Below, one piece after another: positions 1 to 8,222 of a stretch of 64,000 bases of DNA. Made by a program: the position numbers and the translations under genes. The notes under the pieces are model-generated. The model did no database searches, was not told the origin of the DNA, and saw only the letters and a list, made by a program, of their open reading frames with translations. The stretch is from Rhodococcus sp. SGAir0479 (GTDB taxonomy: Bacteria; Actinomycetota; Actinomycetes; Mycobacteriales; Mycobacteriaceae), in assembly GCF_005484805.1 (NCBI RefSeq), contig NZ_CP039432.1:186001-250000 (forward strand). The letters are read 5' to 3'. The stretch's first letter is position 1, and each line of letters starts with the position of its first letter.

Positions 1-351
1 GGCGACTTCGGTCCCGACTCCGACATGGCGAAGGCGGCCCCCTCGACGTGCGAGCTGTGCGGCTTCTACCTGCCGCTCGCCGGTTCGCTGCACGCCGAGT
101 TCGGGGTCTGCGGCAACGAGATGGCCGCCGACGGCCACGTCGTGACCGCGACCTACGGGTGCGGCGCGCATTCCGACACCACGCTGCCCACCGGGGCCGG
201 CACGCCGCGCTACGACGCGTTCGACGACGCGGCCGTCGAGGTCGTGGAGATCGCCGCCCGACCCGAGGCGTCCGCCGAGCCGCAGGACACGGCCGACCCG
301 CAGGCGCCGGTGGATCCCGAGTCGCCGTTGGACCCGGCATCGGATCACTGA
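1..351 (+). CDS. DUF3027 family protein, C-terminal end (5' truncated by window)
   Basis: The frame is open from base 1 to a TGA at 349-351, so only the C-terminal 116 residues are visible. They carry the hallmark end of DUF3027 proteins: a CELCGF knuckle, then FYLPLAGSL, FGVCGNE and a GCGAHSDT stretch. These Cys/His residues could bind a metal. The last 35 or so residues are an acidic, Pro-rich tail. DUF3027 is an actinobacterial family of unknown function, usually near cold-shock and MarR genes. The stop overlaps the probable start of the next gene by 4 bp, which implies translational coupling. Family recognition is from the residue pattern only. Confidence 0.75.
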   Translation, partial: GDFGPDSDMAKAAPSTCELCGFYLPLAGSLHAEFGVCGNEMAADGHVVTATYGCGAHSDTTLPTGAGTPRYDAFDDAAVEVVEIAARPEASAEPQDTADPQAPVDPESPLDPASDH

Positions 352-3119
352 CCGACCCCTTCGACACCGCCGCCCTCCGCGAGGGGACGCTCCTCGCGTG
401 GCGCAGTTCTCCCACGCGCCTGCGTGAGGACGCCGCCGCCGAGGCCGACCTGGTCCGGGCGGGGTACCGGGACCGCATCCTCACCGAGCTGGCCCAGAAC
501 GCGGCCGATGCCGCCGCGAAGGCGGGAGTGCCCGGCGCGCTGCGCGTCGAGCTGCACGGGGACGTGCTGCGCGTCGCGAACACCGGCAGTCCGCTCGACC
601 GGGACGGGGTCCAGTCCCTGGTGGCGCTGCGGGCGTCCGGGAAGGGTGACGGGACGGGACCGTCCCACGGCGTGGGCCGATTCGGAGTGGGGTTCACCGC
701 CGTCCTCGCCGTCAGTGACGACATCGAACTGCGTTCGACCACGGGCTCGCTGGCCTTCTCCGCCCGTCGTACCCGCGAGGAACTGGCCTCGGCCGGGCTC
801 GGGGTGCCTGCGGTCGGCGCGCCGACGCTGCGATTGGCGTGGGCCACCGACGAGCGGCCCGCCGACGGCTTCGACACCGAGGTGGTGCTGCGCCTGCATC
901 CCGACCTCCACGGCGCCGGCGCGCTCGCGCTGCTGACCCGGTTCGCCGCCGAGGCCGTCGACCTGCTGCTGGAACTGCCGGCACTCGTGTCGATCGAGAT
1001 CGACGGAACCGTGCTGCGCCGCACCGAGCGCGATCTCGGCAACGGCCTCACGGAGATCGGCATCGGCCACACGACGTGGTGGCAGTACACGACCGCGACG
1101 GCGCGCTGGCTCGTGCCGGTGGTGGACGGGCGCCTGCAGGCGGTGGCCGGAGACGTGCTGCGCGCGCCCACCCGGTCGGACGAGGAGCTGTCGCTGCCGG
1201 CGGTGCTGATCACGGACGTCCCGATGCAGCCCGACCGGCGCCGGATCCTGCCGGGAGAACTGCCCGCGCACGTCGCACGCGGCTACGCCGCGTTCGTGGC
1301 GGCGCTGCCCCGGGACCAGCGCCTCGACATGGTGCCGCTCCCCGGGTTCGCGCGCAGCGAGGTCGACGCGGTACTGCGCGAGGCGCTCGTGGACGAGCTG
1401 CGCACACAGCCGTGGCTGCCGGCCGCCGGCGACGACGCCCCCGACCTGGTCCCGACCCGCGCCACCGTCCTGACCGGGCTGACCCGTGAGCTCGCCGACG
1501 CGCTCGCCGACGTCGTCCCCGACCTGGTGGACCCGCGGCTGTCGGGCCCGCGGCTCGCGCCGACGCTCGCGGCCGTCGACGTGCACCGGATCGGGCTGGC
1601 CCGGCTCGCGGAACTGCTCGGCGGGCACCACCGGGAGCCATCGTGGTGGTACACGCTCTACGACGCGCTCGAACCGCTCGTCGTGGACGGCATCACGGTG
1701 GAAGAGCTTGCCGCCGTGCCGGTTCCGCTGGCAGACGGGCGCACCGTCACCGGGCCGCGGACCACCGTCACGGGTGCCGACCTCGGGGCGTTGCTGGGGG
1801 AGGCCGCGGCGGCCCTCGACTGGGTACGCCTGGTGCATCCGGACGCGGTCCACCCGTTGCTCACCCGGCTGGGCGCCGAGCGTGCGACCGCGGGTGACCT
1901 GCTCGGCGACCCCGCGCTCCGGGCCCGGATCGAGGACGTCGACTACGACGATCCCGCCGCCGCGACGGAACTGGCGTCCGTCGTGCTGGGGCTCGTCGGC
2001 CTCGCGGGCCCCGACGCCCGTCCGCCGTGGCTGGGGGAGCTGCCGCTGCCCGACACGGACGGCGACCTGGTGCCGGCCGACGAGTTACTGCTGCCGGGTG
2101 CGCCGCTCACGGACGTCCTGGACGAGGACTCGCCGTTCGCCACCGTCGACCCCGCCCTGGTCGCCCGCGTCGGCGAGGAACCGCTGCGCGCACTGGGGGT
2201 GGGCTGGGGCTTCGCCGTGCTGCGGGCCGAGCTGCCGACCGGACCCGAACACGACCTCGACGACGAGGACGCGTGGTGGCAGACCCTCTCCGACGATCCC
2301 GAGACCCTGATCGCCGTTCGCGATCTCGACCTGGTCGACCCGGCGCGTTGGCCGCAGGCCCTGAGCCTGCTGGCCGACGATCCCGAGACCGCCGCCGCGC
2401 TCGCCGACCGCGCGGGGTACACCGCCTGGTGGTTGCGGCGGCACGCCACGGTCGCCGGCGTCCCGCTCGGGCGGCTGCGCGCACCCGACGATCACACCTT
2501 CGCGGGCCTGCTCGACGCCCTGGACCACCCGTCCGCGTCCGCCCTCGCGGCCGCGCTGGCCCCGGCCGCTGTCGACGACACCGCGTTGGCCGCCGTCCTG
2601 CTCGCGCGGCTGGCCGACCCCGAGCGCACGGTCACGCCCGACGTCGTGACCCGCACGCACCGACTGCTCGGTGCGGCCGCGGCACGGGGCGTGCTCGATC
2701 TCGACGCCCTCGACCTGCCGCCGCAGGTCCGCAGCCTCGCCGGCACCACGACCGAACCGGACGTCGCGCTCGTGCTCGACCGCCCGCACCTGGGGGCGGT
2801 GATTCCGCCCGAGCGGATCGTGCTGGGCGCGTTCGAGACGGCCGCCGCCCTCGCCGACCTGCTGGACCTCCCGCTCGCGTCGACCGCGATCGCCGCCGAC
2901 GTGGTCGGTGCGGGCCGGGAGAGTGCGTGGGACCGGGAGCCGGGCGCCGTCCTGGCCTGCGCGGCGCTGGGACTACCGCTGCCGTCGGGTCCGGTGGTGG
3001 TGCACGACGAGCTCGTGGTCCGGTTCCGCGGCGCCGTCGAGGGTGACGTGACGGTGCCGTGGTGGGTGGACGAGGACGGCCGCACCCACTGCCGGCGGTG
3101 GCGAGGCGGCGGCGCATGA
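348..3119 (+). CDS. Large GHKL ATPase, sacsin/Hsp90-like N-terminal domain
   Basis: A protein of about 923 residues with a GHKL (Hsp90/sacsin-type) ATP-binding fold at its N-terminus. The N-box is ELAQNAADA (residues 47-55), the position of the D/G1 box reads RVANTGSP (75-82), and the glycine lid is GVGRFGVGF (108-116). The rest is Leu/Ala/Asp-rich with no domain I recognise. No ATG, GTG or TTG lies near the domain start. The frame would begin with CTG at 348, overlapping the upstream TGA in a CTGA arrangement where GTGA is usual. The stop overlaps the next ATG (ATGA). The role is unknown; a chaperone-like function is often assumed for such proteins. The coding call is firm and the start is uncertain. 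Confidence 0.8.
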   Translation: MTDPFDTAALREGTLLAWRSSPTRLREDAAAEADLVRAGYRDRILTELAQNAADAAAKAGVPGALRVELHGDVLRVANTGSPLDRDGVQSLVALRASGKGDGTGPSHGVGRFGVGFTAVLAVSDDIELRSTTGSLAFSARRTREELASAGLGVPAVGAPTLRLAWATDERPADGFDTEVVLRLHPDLHGAGALALLTRFAAEAVDLLLELPALVSIEIDGTVLRRTERDLGNGLTEIGIGHTTWWQYTTATARWLVPVVDGRLQAVAGDVLRAPTRSDEELSLPAVLITDVPMQPDRRRILPGELPAHVARGYAAFVAALPRDQRLDMVPLPGFARSEVDAVLREALVDELRTQPWLPAAGDDAPDLVPTRATVLTGLTRELADALADVVPDLVDPRLSGPRLAPTLAAVDVHRIGLARLAELLGGHHREPSWWYTLYDALEPLVVDGITVEELAAVPVPLADGRTVTGPRTTVTGADLGALLGEAAAALDWVRLVHPDAVHPLLTRLGAERATAGDLLGDPALRARIEDVDYDDPAAATELASVVLGLVGLAGPDARPPWLGELPLPDTDGDLVPADELLLPGAPLTDVLDEDSPFATVDPALVARVGEEPLRALGVGWGFAVLRAELPTGPEHDLDDEDAWWQTLSDDPETLIAVRDLDLVDPARWPQALSLLADDPETAAALADRAGYTAWWLRRHATVAGVPLGRLRAPDDHTFAGLLDALDHPSASALAAALAPAAVDDTALAAVLLARLADPERTVTPDVVTRTHRLLGAAAARGVLDLDALDLPPQVRSLAGTTTEPDVALVLDRPHLGAVIPPERIVLGAFETAAALADLLDLPLASTAIAADVVGAGRESAWDREPGAVLACAALGLPLPSGPVVVHDELVVRFRGAVEGDVTVPWWVDEDGRTHCRRWRGGGA

Positions 3120-3670
3120 CGCGGATGACGGTGGACCGGGCGGTACTCGACTGGATGCTCGATCTGCGCAGCCCGTGGCTCACGGACGTCGCCACGGTGA
3201 TCACCCACAGCGGCGGCACCGTCGCAGCGTTCCTGATCTCCGCGGTCGTGACGGTCGCGCTGCTGCGTGCGCGGCGGACCGCCGAAGCCGTGACCGTCGC
3301 CGGTGCGATGCTGTCGGGGTGGGCGGTGATGAGTCTGCTCAAGCTGCTGTTCGGCCGGCAGCGTCCGCCGGTACCGGAGCGGCTCGTCGATCTCGACACG
3401 TATTCGTTCCCGTCCGGGCACGCCATGATGTCCGCGATCCTCGCATGCGTGCTGGGCGCCGTGGTGGTGCGCGTGCTCGCGCCCGGATTGCGGCGCCTCG
3501 CGGTGCTGGTCCTGCTGGCGTGCTACACCGTCGCGGTCGGGATGACGCGGGTGTATCTGGCCGCGCACTGGCTCACCGACGTGGTCGCCGGCTGGGCCCT
3601 GGGAGTGGCGTGGGCGGGGCTGTGGATCTGGGCCCTCAGCCGCCGCTCGACACGCATCGATCGCGTGTGA
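3116..3670 (+). CDS. PAP2-family membrane phosphatase
   Basis: A 184-residue integral membrane phosphatase of the phosphatidic acid phosphatase type 2 family, expected to dephosphorylate a lipid phosphate or undecaprenyl pyrophosphate at the membrane. All three signature motifs are visible: K76...R83P84 (KLLFGRQRP), PSGH at 99-102, and R145...H151...D155 (TRVYLAAHWLTD). About five hydrophobic segments surround them. The ATG overlaps the stop of the GHKL ATPase gene by 4 bp, so the two are probably co-translated. The substrate cannot be told from sequence. Confidence 0.9.
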   Translation: MTRMTVDRAVLDWMLDLRSPWLTDVATVITHSGGTVAAFLISAVVTVALLRARRTAEAVTVAGAMLSGWAVMSLLKLLFGRQRPPVPERLVDLDTYSFPSGHAMMSAILACVLGAVVVRVLAPGLRRLAVLVLLACYTVAVGMTRVYLAAHWLTDVVAGWALGVAWAGLWIWALSRRSTRIDRV

Positions 3671-3715
3671 GTTCCCTCACCGTCCCCGTCGAGGGAGGCC
3701 GGTCGGTCGTCTGTT

Positions 3716-3964
3716 TCAGCTCAGTCCGCGCTGGGCACCGCGCCGACCACGGCGGGCCGCCCGGCGCTGGACGAGGAACAATCCGAATCCCAGCACGCCC
3801 AAGCCGATTCCGGCGTAGCAGACCGGCAGCGCGGCGCTCCACCGGTTGCCGCTCAGCAGGACCACGACGGTGGCCACCACCCACACGACGGTGCCCGCCG
3901 CAAGCACGGGACGGGGGTCGGAGAGCCGCTCGACGGGCGTCGGCGTGGTATGGATTTCGGTCAC
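3716..3964 (-). CDS. DUF2530 small membrane protein
   Basis: An 82-residue protein with two transmembrane segments (about residues 20-37 and 46-64) and a very basic C-terminus (QRRAARRGRRGAQRG), typical of the actinobacterial DUF2530 family. Function unknown. It starts with GTG, has no ribosome binding site, and a TAACTT box lies 6 nt upstream (3971-3976), as expected for a leaderless transcript. It is transcribed divergently from the NCS2 permease gene and converges on the PAP2 gene. Confidence 0.75.
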   Translation of the reverse strand: MTEIHTTPTPVERLSDPRPVLAAGTVVWVVATVVVLLSGNRWSAALPVCYAGIGLGVLGFGLFLVQRRAARRGRRGAQRGLS

Positions 3965-3999
3965 ACGATTAAGTTACCCGTCCGTCGGTGCCCTAATCT
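3965..3999. promoter_or_regulatory. Divergent promoter region, DUF2530 / NCS2 permease
   Basis: Two -10-like boxes lie back to back: TAACTT on the minus strand (3976-3971), 6 nt before the GTG of the DUF2530 gene, and TAATCT on the plus strand (3994-3999), giving the permease gene a leader of about 40 nt. Neither has a clear -35 box. The assignment is by pattern only. Confidence 0.35.
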
Positions 4000-4045
4000 G
4001 CCAGGTGCGAAACCCCACTTCCCGGCGATTGGACCGAAACTCGAC

Positions 4046-5536
4046 ATGGCGGTTACCGACAAGACCACCGAGCCCACCGGGCAGTCGGCGCCCTCGCGGT
4101 TGCTCGACACCTACTTCAAGATCACCGAGCGGGGCTCGACCATCAGCCGGGAGGTCCGCGGCGGCCTGGTCACGTTCGTGGCCATGGCGTACATCATCGT
4201 CCTCAATCCGCTGATCCTCGGCAGCTTCTCCGCCGACGACGCCTCCGCCAAGACCGACGTGCTCGGCAACATCCTGCCGGTCGGCCAGGTCGCCGCCGTC
4301 ACCGCGCTCGTCGCGGGCCTGATGAGCATCATCTTCGGCATCATCGCCAACTATCCGTTCGGCATCGCCGCCGGCCTGGGCATCAACAGTCTGCTCGCCG
4401 TGTCGATCGCCCCGCAGGTGACCTGGCCCGAGGCCATGGGTCTGGTCGTCATCGACGGCCTCATTATCGTGGCGCTGGCCGCCACCGGGTTCCGCACCGC
4501 GGTGTTCAACGCGATCCCGAGCGAGCTCAAGGCTGCGATCGCCGCCGGCATCGGCATGTTCATCGCCTTCCTCGGGTTCGTCGACGCCGGGTTCGTGCGC
4601 CGCATCCCCGACGCCGCCGGCACGTCCGTCCCGGTCGGGCTCGGCATCAACGGCTCGATCGGCGCCTGGCCGACGGTCGTGTTCGTCTTCGGCGTCCTGC
4701 TCATGGGTGTCCTCGTCGTGCGCAAGGTCCGCGGCGGTCTGCTGATCGGCATCGTCACCACCACCGTGCTGGCCGCGGTCCTCGAGGCCGTCTTCCACGT
4801 CGGTGCGTCCAAGGGTGTCGACCCCAAGGGGTGGAACCTCAGCGTGCCCGCGGTCCCGGACGTCATCGCGCAGCTGCCCGACCTGAGCCTGGTCGGCGAC
4901 TTCAACCTGTTCGGCGCGTTCACCCGGATCGGTGTCCTGGCTGCCAGCCTGCTCGTGTTCACCTTGGTGCTCGCCAACTTCTTCGACGCGATGGGCACCA
5001 TGACGGGCCTCGGCAAGGAGGCCGGGCTCGCCGACAAGGACGGCAACCTGCCGGGCGTCGGCAAGGCCCTCGTCGTCGAAGGTGCCGGTGCGATCGTCGG
5101 CGGTGGCGCCTCCGCGTCGTCCAACACCGTTTTCGTCGAGTCCGCCTCCGGTATCGGTGAAGGTGCCCGCACCGGCCTCGCCAACGTCGTGACCGGCACG
5201 CTGTTCCTGGCCGCGATGTTCCTCACCCCGCTGTACTCGGTGGTGCCGATCGAGGCCGCCGCCCCGGCGCTGGTCGTGGTGGGCGCGTTGATGATCGGAC
5301 AGGTCCGCGAGATCGACTTCAGCAAGTTCTCGATCGCGCTGCCGGCGTTCCTCACCATCGTCACCATGCCGTTCACGTACTCGATCGCCAACGGCATCGG
5401 CGTCGGCTTCATCTCCTACGTGGTCCTCGCGGCCGCCGGCGGCAACATCAAGAAGATTCATCCGCTGCTGTGGATCGTCGCGGCACTGTTCGTCGCGTAC
5501 TTCGCGGTGGGTCCCATCACTGACGCCGTTACGTGA
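4046..5536 (+). CDS. NCS2-family purine/xanthine permease (AzgA-like)
   Basis: A 496-residue polytopic permease of the nucleobase-cation symporter-2/AzgA branch, expected to import guanine, hypoxanthine or adenine by proton symport. Family features include the early FKITERGSTISREVRGGLVTF segment start, the glycine-rich FGIAAGLGINSLLA region, NFFDAMGTMTGLG, and the GGGASASSNTVFVESASGIGEGARTGL region (about residues 350-380) that carries substrate-binding residues in this family. I count 12 or more hydrophobic segments. The ATG at 4046 is preferred over in-frame upstream codons because family homology begins about 25 residues after it. The downstream MarR gene starts 35 bp after the stop. Confidence 0.9.
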   Translation: MAVTDKTTEPTGQSAPSRLLDTYFKITERGSTISREVRGGLVTFVAMAYIIVLNPLILGSFSADDASAKTDVLGNILPVGQVAAVTALVAGLMSIIFGIIANYPFGIAAGLGINSLLAVSIAPQVTWPEAMGLVVIDGLIIVALAATGFRTAVFNAIPSELKAAIAAGIGMFIAFLGFVDAGFVRRIPDAAGTSVPVGLGINGSIGAWPTVVFVFGVLLMGVLVVRKVRGGLLIGIVTTTVLAAVLEAVFHVGASKGVDPKGWNLSVPAVPDVIAQLPDLSLVGDFNLFGAFTRIGVLAASLLVFTLVLANFFDAMGTMTGLGKEAGLADKDGNLPGVGKALVVEGAGAIVGGGASASSNTVFVESASGIGEGARTGLANVVTGTLFLAAMFLTPLYSVVPIEAAAPALVVVGALMIGQVREIDFSKFSIALPAFLTIVTMPFTYSIANGIGVGFISYVVLAAAGGNIKKIHPLLWIVAALFVAYFAVGPITDAVT

Positions 5537-5557
5537 TGGCCCGGGCGCGGGTTCCCG

Positions 5558-5571
5558 TATTGTTTGGTTCT
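5558..5571 (+). promoter_or_regulatory. -10 box for leaderless MarR gene
   Basis: TATTGT at 5558-5563 lies 8 nt before the GTG at 5572. There is no Shine-Dalgarno sequence. This spacing fits transcription starting at or next to the start codon. The box sits just after the permease stop. Confidence 0.4.
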
Positions 5572-6000
5572 GTGACATCGGATACCCGCGCCCTGGCCAG
5601 CGATCTCTCCCTTGCGGTGGTGCGGCTGACGCGCCATCTGCGCGGGCGGAGAAGCGAGGCCCAGGTCTCGCTGACGCAGCTCTCGGCGCTGGCCACGCTG
5701 AGCGCCGAGGGCTCCATGACCCCCGGTTCGCTGGCGGCGCGTGAGAAGGTCCAGCCGCCGTCGATGACCCGCGTCATCGCGTCGCTCGCGGATCTCGGAC
5801 TGGTCGATCGCACACCGCATCCCACCGACGGACGTCAGATCATCGTCTCGCTGTCGGACTCCGGTCACGCCCTGATGGAGAGTGAGACCGCGGCCCGCGA
5901 GGCGTGGATGACCGAGAAGCTGTCGAGCCTCGAGGACAAGCAGCTCGAAACGCTACGGGACGCCGTCTCCATCATCACCACGCTCGTCGAGAACGACTGA
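5572..6000 (+). CDS. MarR-family transcriptional regulator
   Basis: A 142-residue winged-helix repressor-type regulator. The recognition region reads SLTQLSALATLSAEG, then SLAAREKVQPPSMTRVIASLADLGLV, and the wing RTPHPTDGRQIIVSLS is characteristic of MarR proteins. It closely resembles the regulator found immediately before the SpoU methyltransferase and DUF2537 genes in mycobacteria (Rv0880-like context), and the same neighbours follow here. GTG at 5572 is chosen because a -10 box sits 8 nt before it. The ligand and target genes are unknown. Confidence 0.85.
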   Translation: MTSDTRALASDLSLAVVRLTRHLRGRRSEAQVSLTQLSALATLSAEGSMTPGSLAAREKVQPPSMTRVIASLADLGLVDRTPHPTDGRQIIVSLSDSGHALMESETAAREAWMTEKLSSLEDKQLETLRDAVSIITTLVEND

Positions 6001-6158
6001 CCTTCCCCGGACCGGTGCCGGCGCCCGGAACCGGTGAGCGTCAAGCCTTCCGGCGGCCGCGGGCTCACTGCGTGGTCGGGGGCCGCGGTTCGCTCGGGGC
6101 GCTGGGTGACCGCGGCCGACGCCGCGAGGGCGTCCGCGTAGCGCTCGGTGCGTCGGGG

Positions 6159-6704
6159 TCAGTCGAGTCGTGCCCGCTCTCGTGCCGGGAACACCGTGTA
6201 ACTGAGTGCGATCACTCCCCACACGCCGAGCGCGACCGAGAGCGTTCGGATCCAGTCCGACAGCGCCTCGGTGCGGTGCGGGTCGCCCACCATGCCGATC
6301 GCCGCCAGCAGCAGACCGCACGCGACACCCCACGCGATGAGGGCCTTGCCGAACTCTCGCCATTCGCGCGCGGCGCGGGCCCTGCCGTACCGGGCCGGCT
6401 TCGTCGGTGCGCGGCCGTGCGCGAAACGGTGGGCGAAGTGCGCGTCGGCCCAGCGGATGATGCTGTGCCCGAAGGCCACCGAGAAGCCGATGTAGGCCGC
6501 CGCGAGTCCGTGACTCCACGATGCCACGCCGCCGGTCCGCAGGTCGACGGTGGCCGCGACGAGCAGCACGACGTCGACGAGGGGAGCGCACAGGAGCAGG
6601 GCGGCTCCGAGCGTGGGTCGGCCGAGCGGGTACCGGGCGACGAGCCCGGACCCCAGGAACACCCAGAACAGCACCTCGCACGCGACGATCAGTTGGACGA
6701 TCAT
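6159..6704 (-). CDS. Integral membrane protein, YmcC-like
   Basis: A 181-residue membrane protein with about five hydrophobic segments and a conserved-looking core: CEVLFWVFLG near the N-terminus, HGLAAAYIGFSVAFGHSIIRWAD in the middle, and an RFAHGRAPTKPARYGRARA loop. The pattern is like the poorly characterised Bacillus YmcC family; this is recognition from memory. It diverges from a TetR-family gene and the two share a duplicated operator (6719-6763), so it is the likely target of that regulator, as expected for an exporter accessory or stress membrane protein. A TTTCCA-N17-TACTAG promoter (6746-6718) overlaps the left operator arm. Confidence 0.7.
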   Translation of the reverse strand: MIVQLIVACEVLFWVFLGSGLVARYPLGRPTLGAALLLCAPLVDVVLLVAATVDLRTGGVASWSHGLAAAYIGFSVAFGHSIIRWADAHFAHRFAHGRAPTKPARYGRARAAREWREFGKALIAWGVACGLLLAAIGMVGDPHRTEALSDWIRTLSVALGVWGVIALSYTVFPARERARLD

Positions 6705-6718
6705 GGGCGGCTCGTTTC

Positions 6719-6763
6719 TAGTACGACTGTGTTACCGAGGTGGAAAGTAGCACAGCCGTGTTA
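6719..6763. promoter_or_regulatory. Two-arm operator between membrane protein and TetR genes
   Basis: Two 17-bp arms, 6719-6735 (TAGTACGACTGTGTTAC) and 6747-6763 (GTAGCACAGCCGTGTTA), form an inverted repeat matching at 13 of 17 positions around an 11-bp spacer. The right arm is itself a near palindrome of the form TANCACNGCNGTGNTA. The left arm covers the -10 of the membrane gene, and the right arm ends against the TetR -10 (TAGTTT, 6762-6767). This is the expected layout for TetR repression of both genes. Confidence 0.65.
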
Positions 6764-6774
6764 GTTTTGACCAC

Positions 6775-7383
6775 GTGGTGAAACGACCCGATCCCGAGCG
6801 GCGCCGCGAGGACATCGCCGACGCCGTGCTGCGCGTGATCCGGCGCGACGGCATCGGCGCGGCCAGCGTGCGGACCGTCGCCGACGAGGCCGGTATGTCC
6901 ACCGGCTCGCTGCGGCACTTCTTCGGCACCCAATCCGAACTGCTGCTGTTCGCCATGGAGTTGATCACCCGGCGGGTGTACGAGCGCATCGCCCGCATCG
7001 AATTCAGCGGCGAGCCGCGGCGCGACGTGCGGACGCTGACCGAACAGTTCGTCCCGCTGGACGGCGATCGCCGCGCCGAGATGGATATCTGGCAGGCCTT
7101 CGTCGTCGCCGCGCGGACCGACCCCACGCTGGCCGAGGTGCGCGACCGGACCGATCGGGAGATGTACGAGGGGTTCCTGCGCGCCACGTCCGCGTTGGGG
7201 GAGCGCGGGCTGCTGGTGGACGGAGCGGATGCCGAGGTCGAGGCGATGCGGCTGCATGCCCTGGTCGACGGTCTGGCGGCGCACGGTGTCAACCACCCGG
7301 CCCGGGTGGACACGGCTCGCATCCATGCCGTGCTCGACGCGCATTTCGCGGCGCTGCTGGGCCCCGACGGGAACTCTCGCTAG
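6775..7383 (+). CDS. TetR/AcrR-family transcriptional regulator
   Basis: A 202-residue TetR-type repressor. The N-terminal helix-turn-helix reads ERRREDIADAVLRVIRRDG then ASVRTVADEAGMSTGSLRHFF, with the usual SLRHFF variant of the recognition helix. The C-terminal ligand-binding half is like the TetR_C_6 type (MDIWQAFVVAARTDPTLAEV). It starts at GTG 6775, with a second GTG directly after, and a TAGTTT box lies 7 nt upstream, so the mRNA is probably leaderless. It is divergent from the membrane protein gene with a shared operator. The inducer is unknown. Confidence 0.88.
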   Translation: MVKRPDPERRREDIADAVLRVIRRDGIGAASVRTVADEAGMSTGSLRHFFGTQSELLLFAMELITRRVYERIARIEFSGEPRRDVRTLTEQFVPLDGDRRAEMDIWQAFVVAARTDPTLAEVRDRTDREMYEGFLRATSALGERGLLVDGADAEVEAMRLHALVDGLAAHGVNHPARVDTARIHAVLDAHFAALLGPDGNSR

Positions 7384-7402
7384 CGCGCAGATCGCCATGC
7401 GG

Positions 7403-7415
7403 CACGATGGGGCCC
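7403..7415 (+). promoter_or_regulatory. -10 box for leaderless TrmH gene
   Basis: CACGAT (7403-7408) lies 7 nt before GTG 7416. An ATG at 7407 overlaps this box. If the box is real, the GTG is the true start. Confidence 0.3.
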
Positions 7416-8222
7416 GTGGTTCACGTCATCGACATCGCAGACCCCGCCGACCCCAGGCTGGACGACTTCCGAGATCTCAACTCGTCGGACCGCCGGCCCG
7501 ACCTGCCCGGCGGCAAGGGTCTGGTGATCGCCGAGGGTGTCCTGGTGGTGCAGCGGATGCTCTGCTCCCGGTTCTCGCCGATCGGTCTGCTGGGCGTCGA
7601 CCGCCGTCTGGGCGAACTCGCCGGCGATCTCGAGGACGTCGACGTCCCGTTCTACCGGACCTCCGCCGACGTCATGGCGGAGGTGGTCGGCTTCCATCTC
7701 AACCGGGGCGTGCTCGCCGCCGCGCACCGTCCGCCCGCGTCGGATCTCGAGGACGTCCTCCGTGAGGCCCGCACCGTCGCGGTGCTCGAGGGGGTCAACG
7801 ACCACGAGAACATCGGCTCGCTGTTCCGCAACGCGGCCGGCCTGGGCGTGGACGCCGTCCTGTTCGGGGCCGCGGTGGCGGACCCGCTCTACCGTCGGGC
7901 GGTCCGGGTGTCGATGGGGCACGTGTTGCGGGTGCCGTTCGCGCAGGTCCCGGACTGGCCGCGGGGTCTGAATATACTGCGGGACAGAGGCTTCCAGGTG
8001 ATTTCCCTGACTCCTGATCCGGCGTCGGCGCCCTTGGCCGAGGCGATGACCGGGGACAGGGTGGCGCTGCTGCTCGGGGCGGAGGGGCCCGGTCTCACCG
8101 AACACGCGATGCGCGCCAGCGACGTGCGAGCCCGGATCCCGATGGCGCCGGGGACCGACTCGCTCAACGTCGCCACCGCGGCCGCGATGGCGTTCTACGA
8201 GCGCATCCGCACGGCGCCGTGA
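7416..8222 (+). CDS. SpoU/TrmH-family RNA 2'-O-methyltransferase
   Basis: A 268-residue SPOUT-class methyltransferase expected to 2'-O-methylate rRNA or tRNA with SAM. The three trefoil-knot motifs are present: NDHENIGSLFRNAAGLG (motif 1), LLLGAEGPGLTEHAM (motif 2) and DSLNVATAAAMAFYE (motif 3). An N-terminal substrate-binding region of about 100 residues precedes them. It is the counterpart of mycobacterial Rv0881 by context, since a MarR gene lies before it and DUF2537 after. The start could also be ATG 7407; GTG 7416 is preferred because of a -10-like box. The stop overlaps the next ATG (TGATG). Confidence 0.88.
   Translation: MVHVIDIADPADPRLDDFRDLNSSDRRPDLPGGKGLVIAEGVLVVQRMLCSRFSPIGLLGVDRRLGELAGDLEDVDVPFYRTSADVMAEVVGFHLNRGVLAAAHRPPASDLEDVLREARTVAVLEGVNDHENIGSLFRNAAGLGVDAVLFGAAVADPLYRRAVRVSMGHVLRVPFAQVPDWPRGLNILRDRGFQVISLTPDPASAPLAEAMTGDRVALLLGAEGPGLTEHAMRASDVRARIPMAPGTDSLNVATAAAMAFYERIRTAP

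Noticed and set aside
345-1853. Long minus-strand open frame opposite the GHKL ATPase
   Set aside because: Arg/Gly/Pro-rich mirror of a high-GC gene with no motif; the plus frame has clear GHKL motifs.
3974-5578. Long minus-strand frame opposite the NCS2 permease
   Set aside because: Asp/Gly/Arg-rich low-complexity translation, a shadow of the permease gene.
6081-6117. GGCCGCGGT/ACCGCGGCC inverted repeat after the MarR gene
   Set aside because: A 9-bp stem with a 19-nt loop in very GC-rich DNA; too weak to call a terminator.
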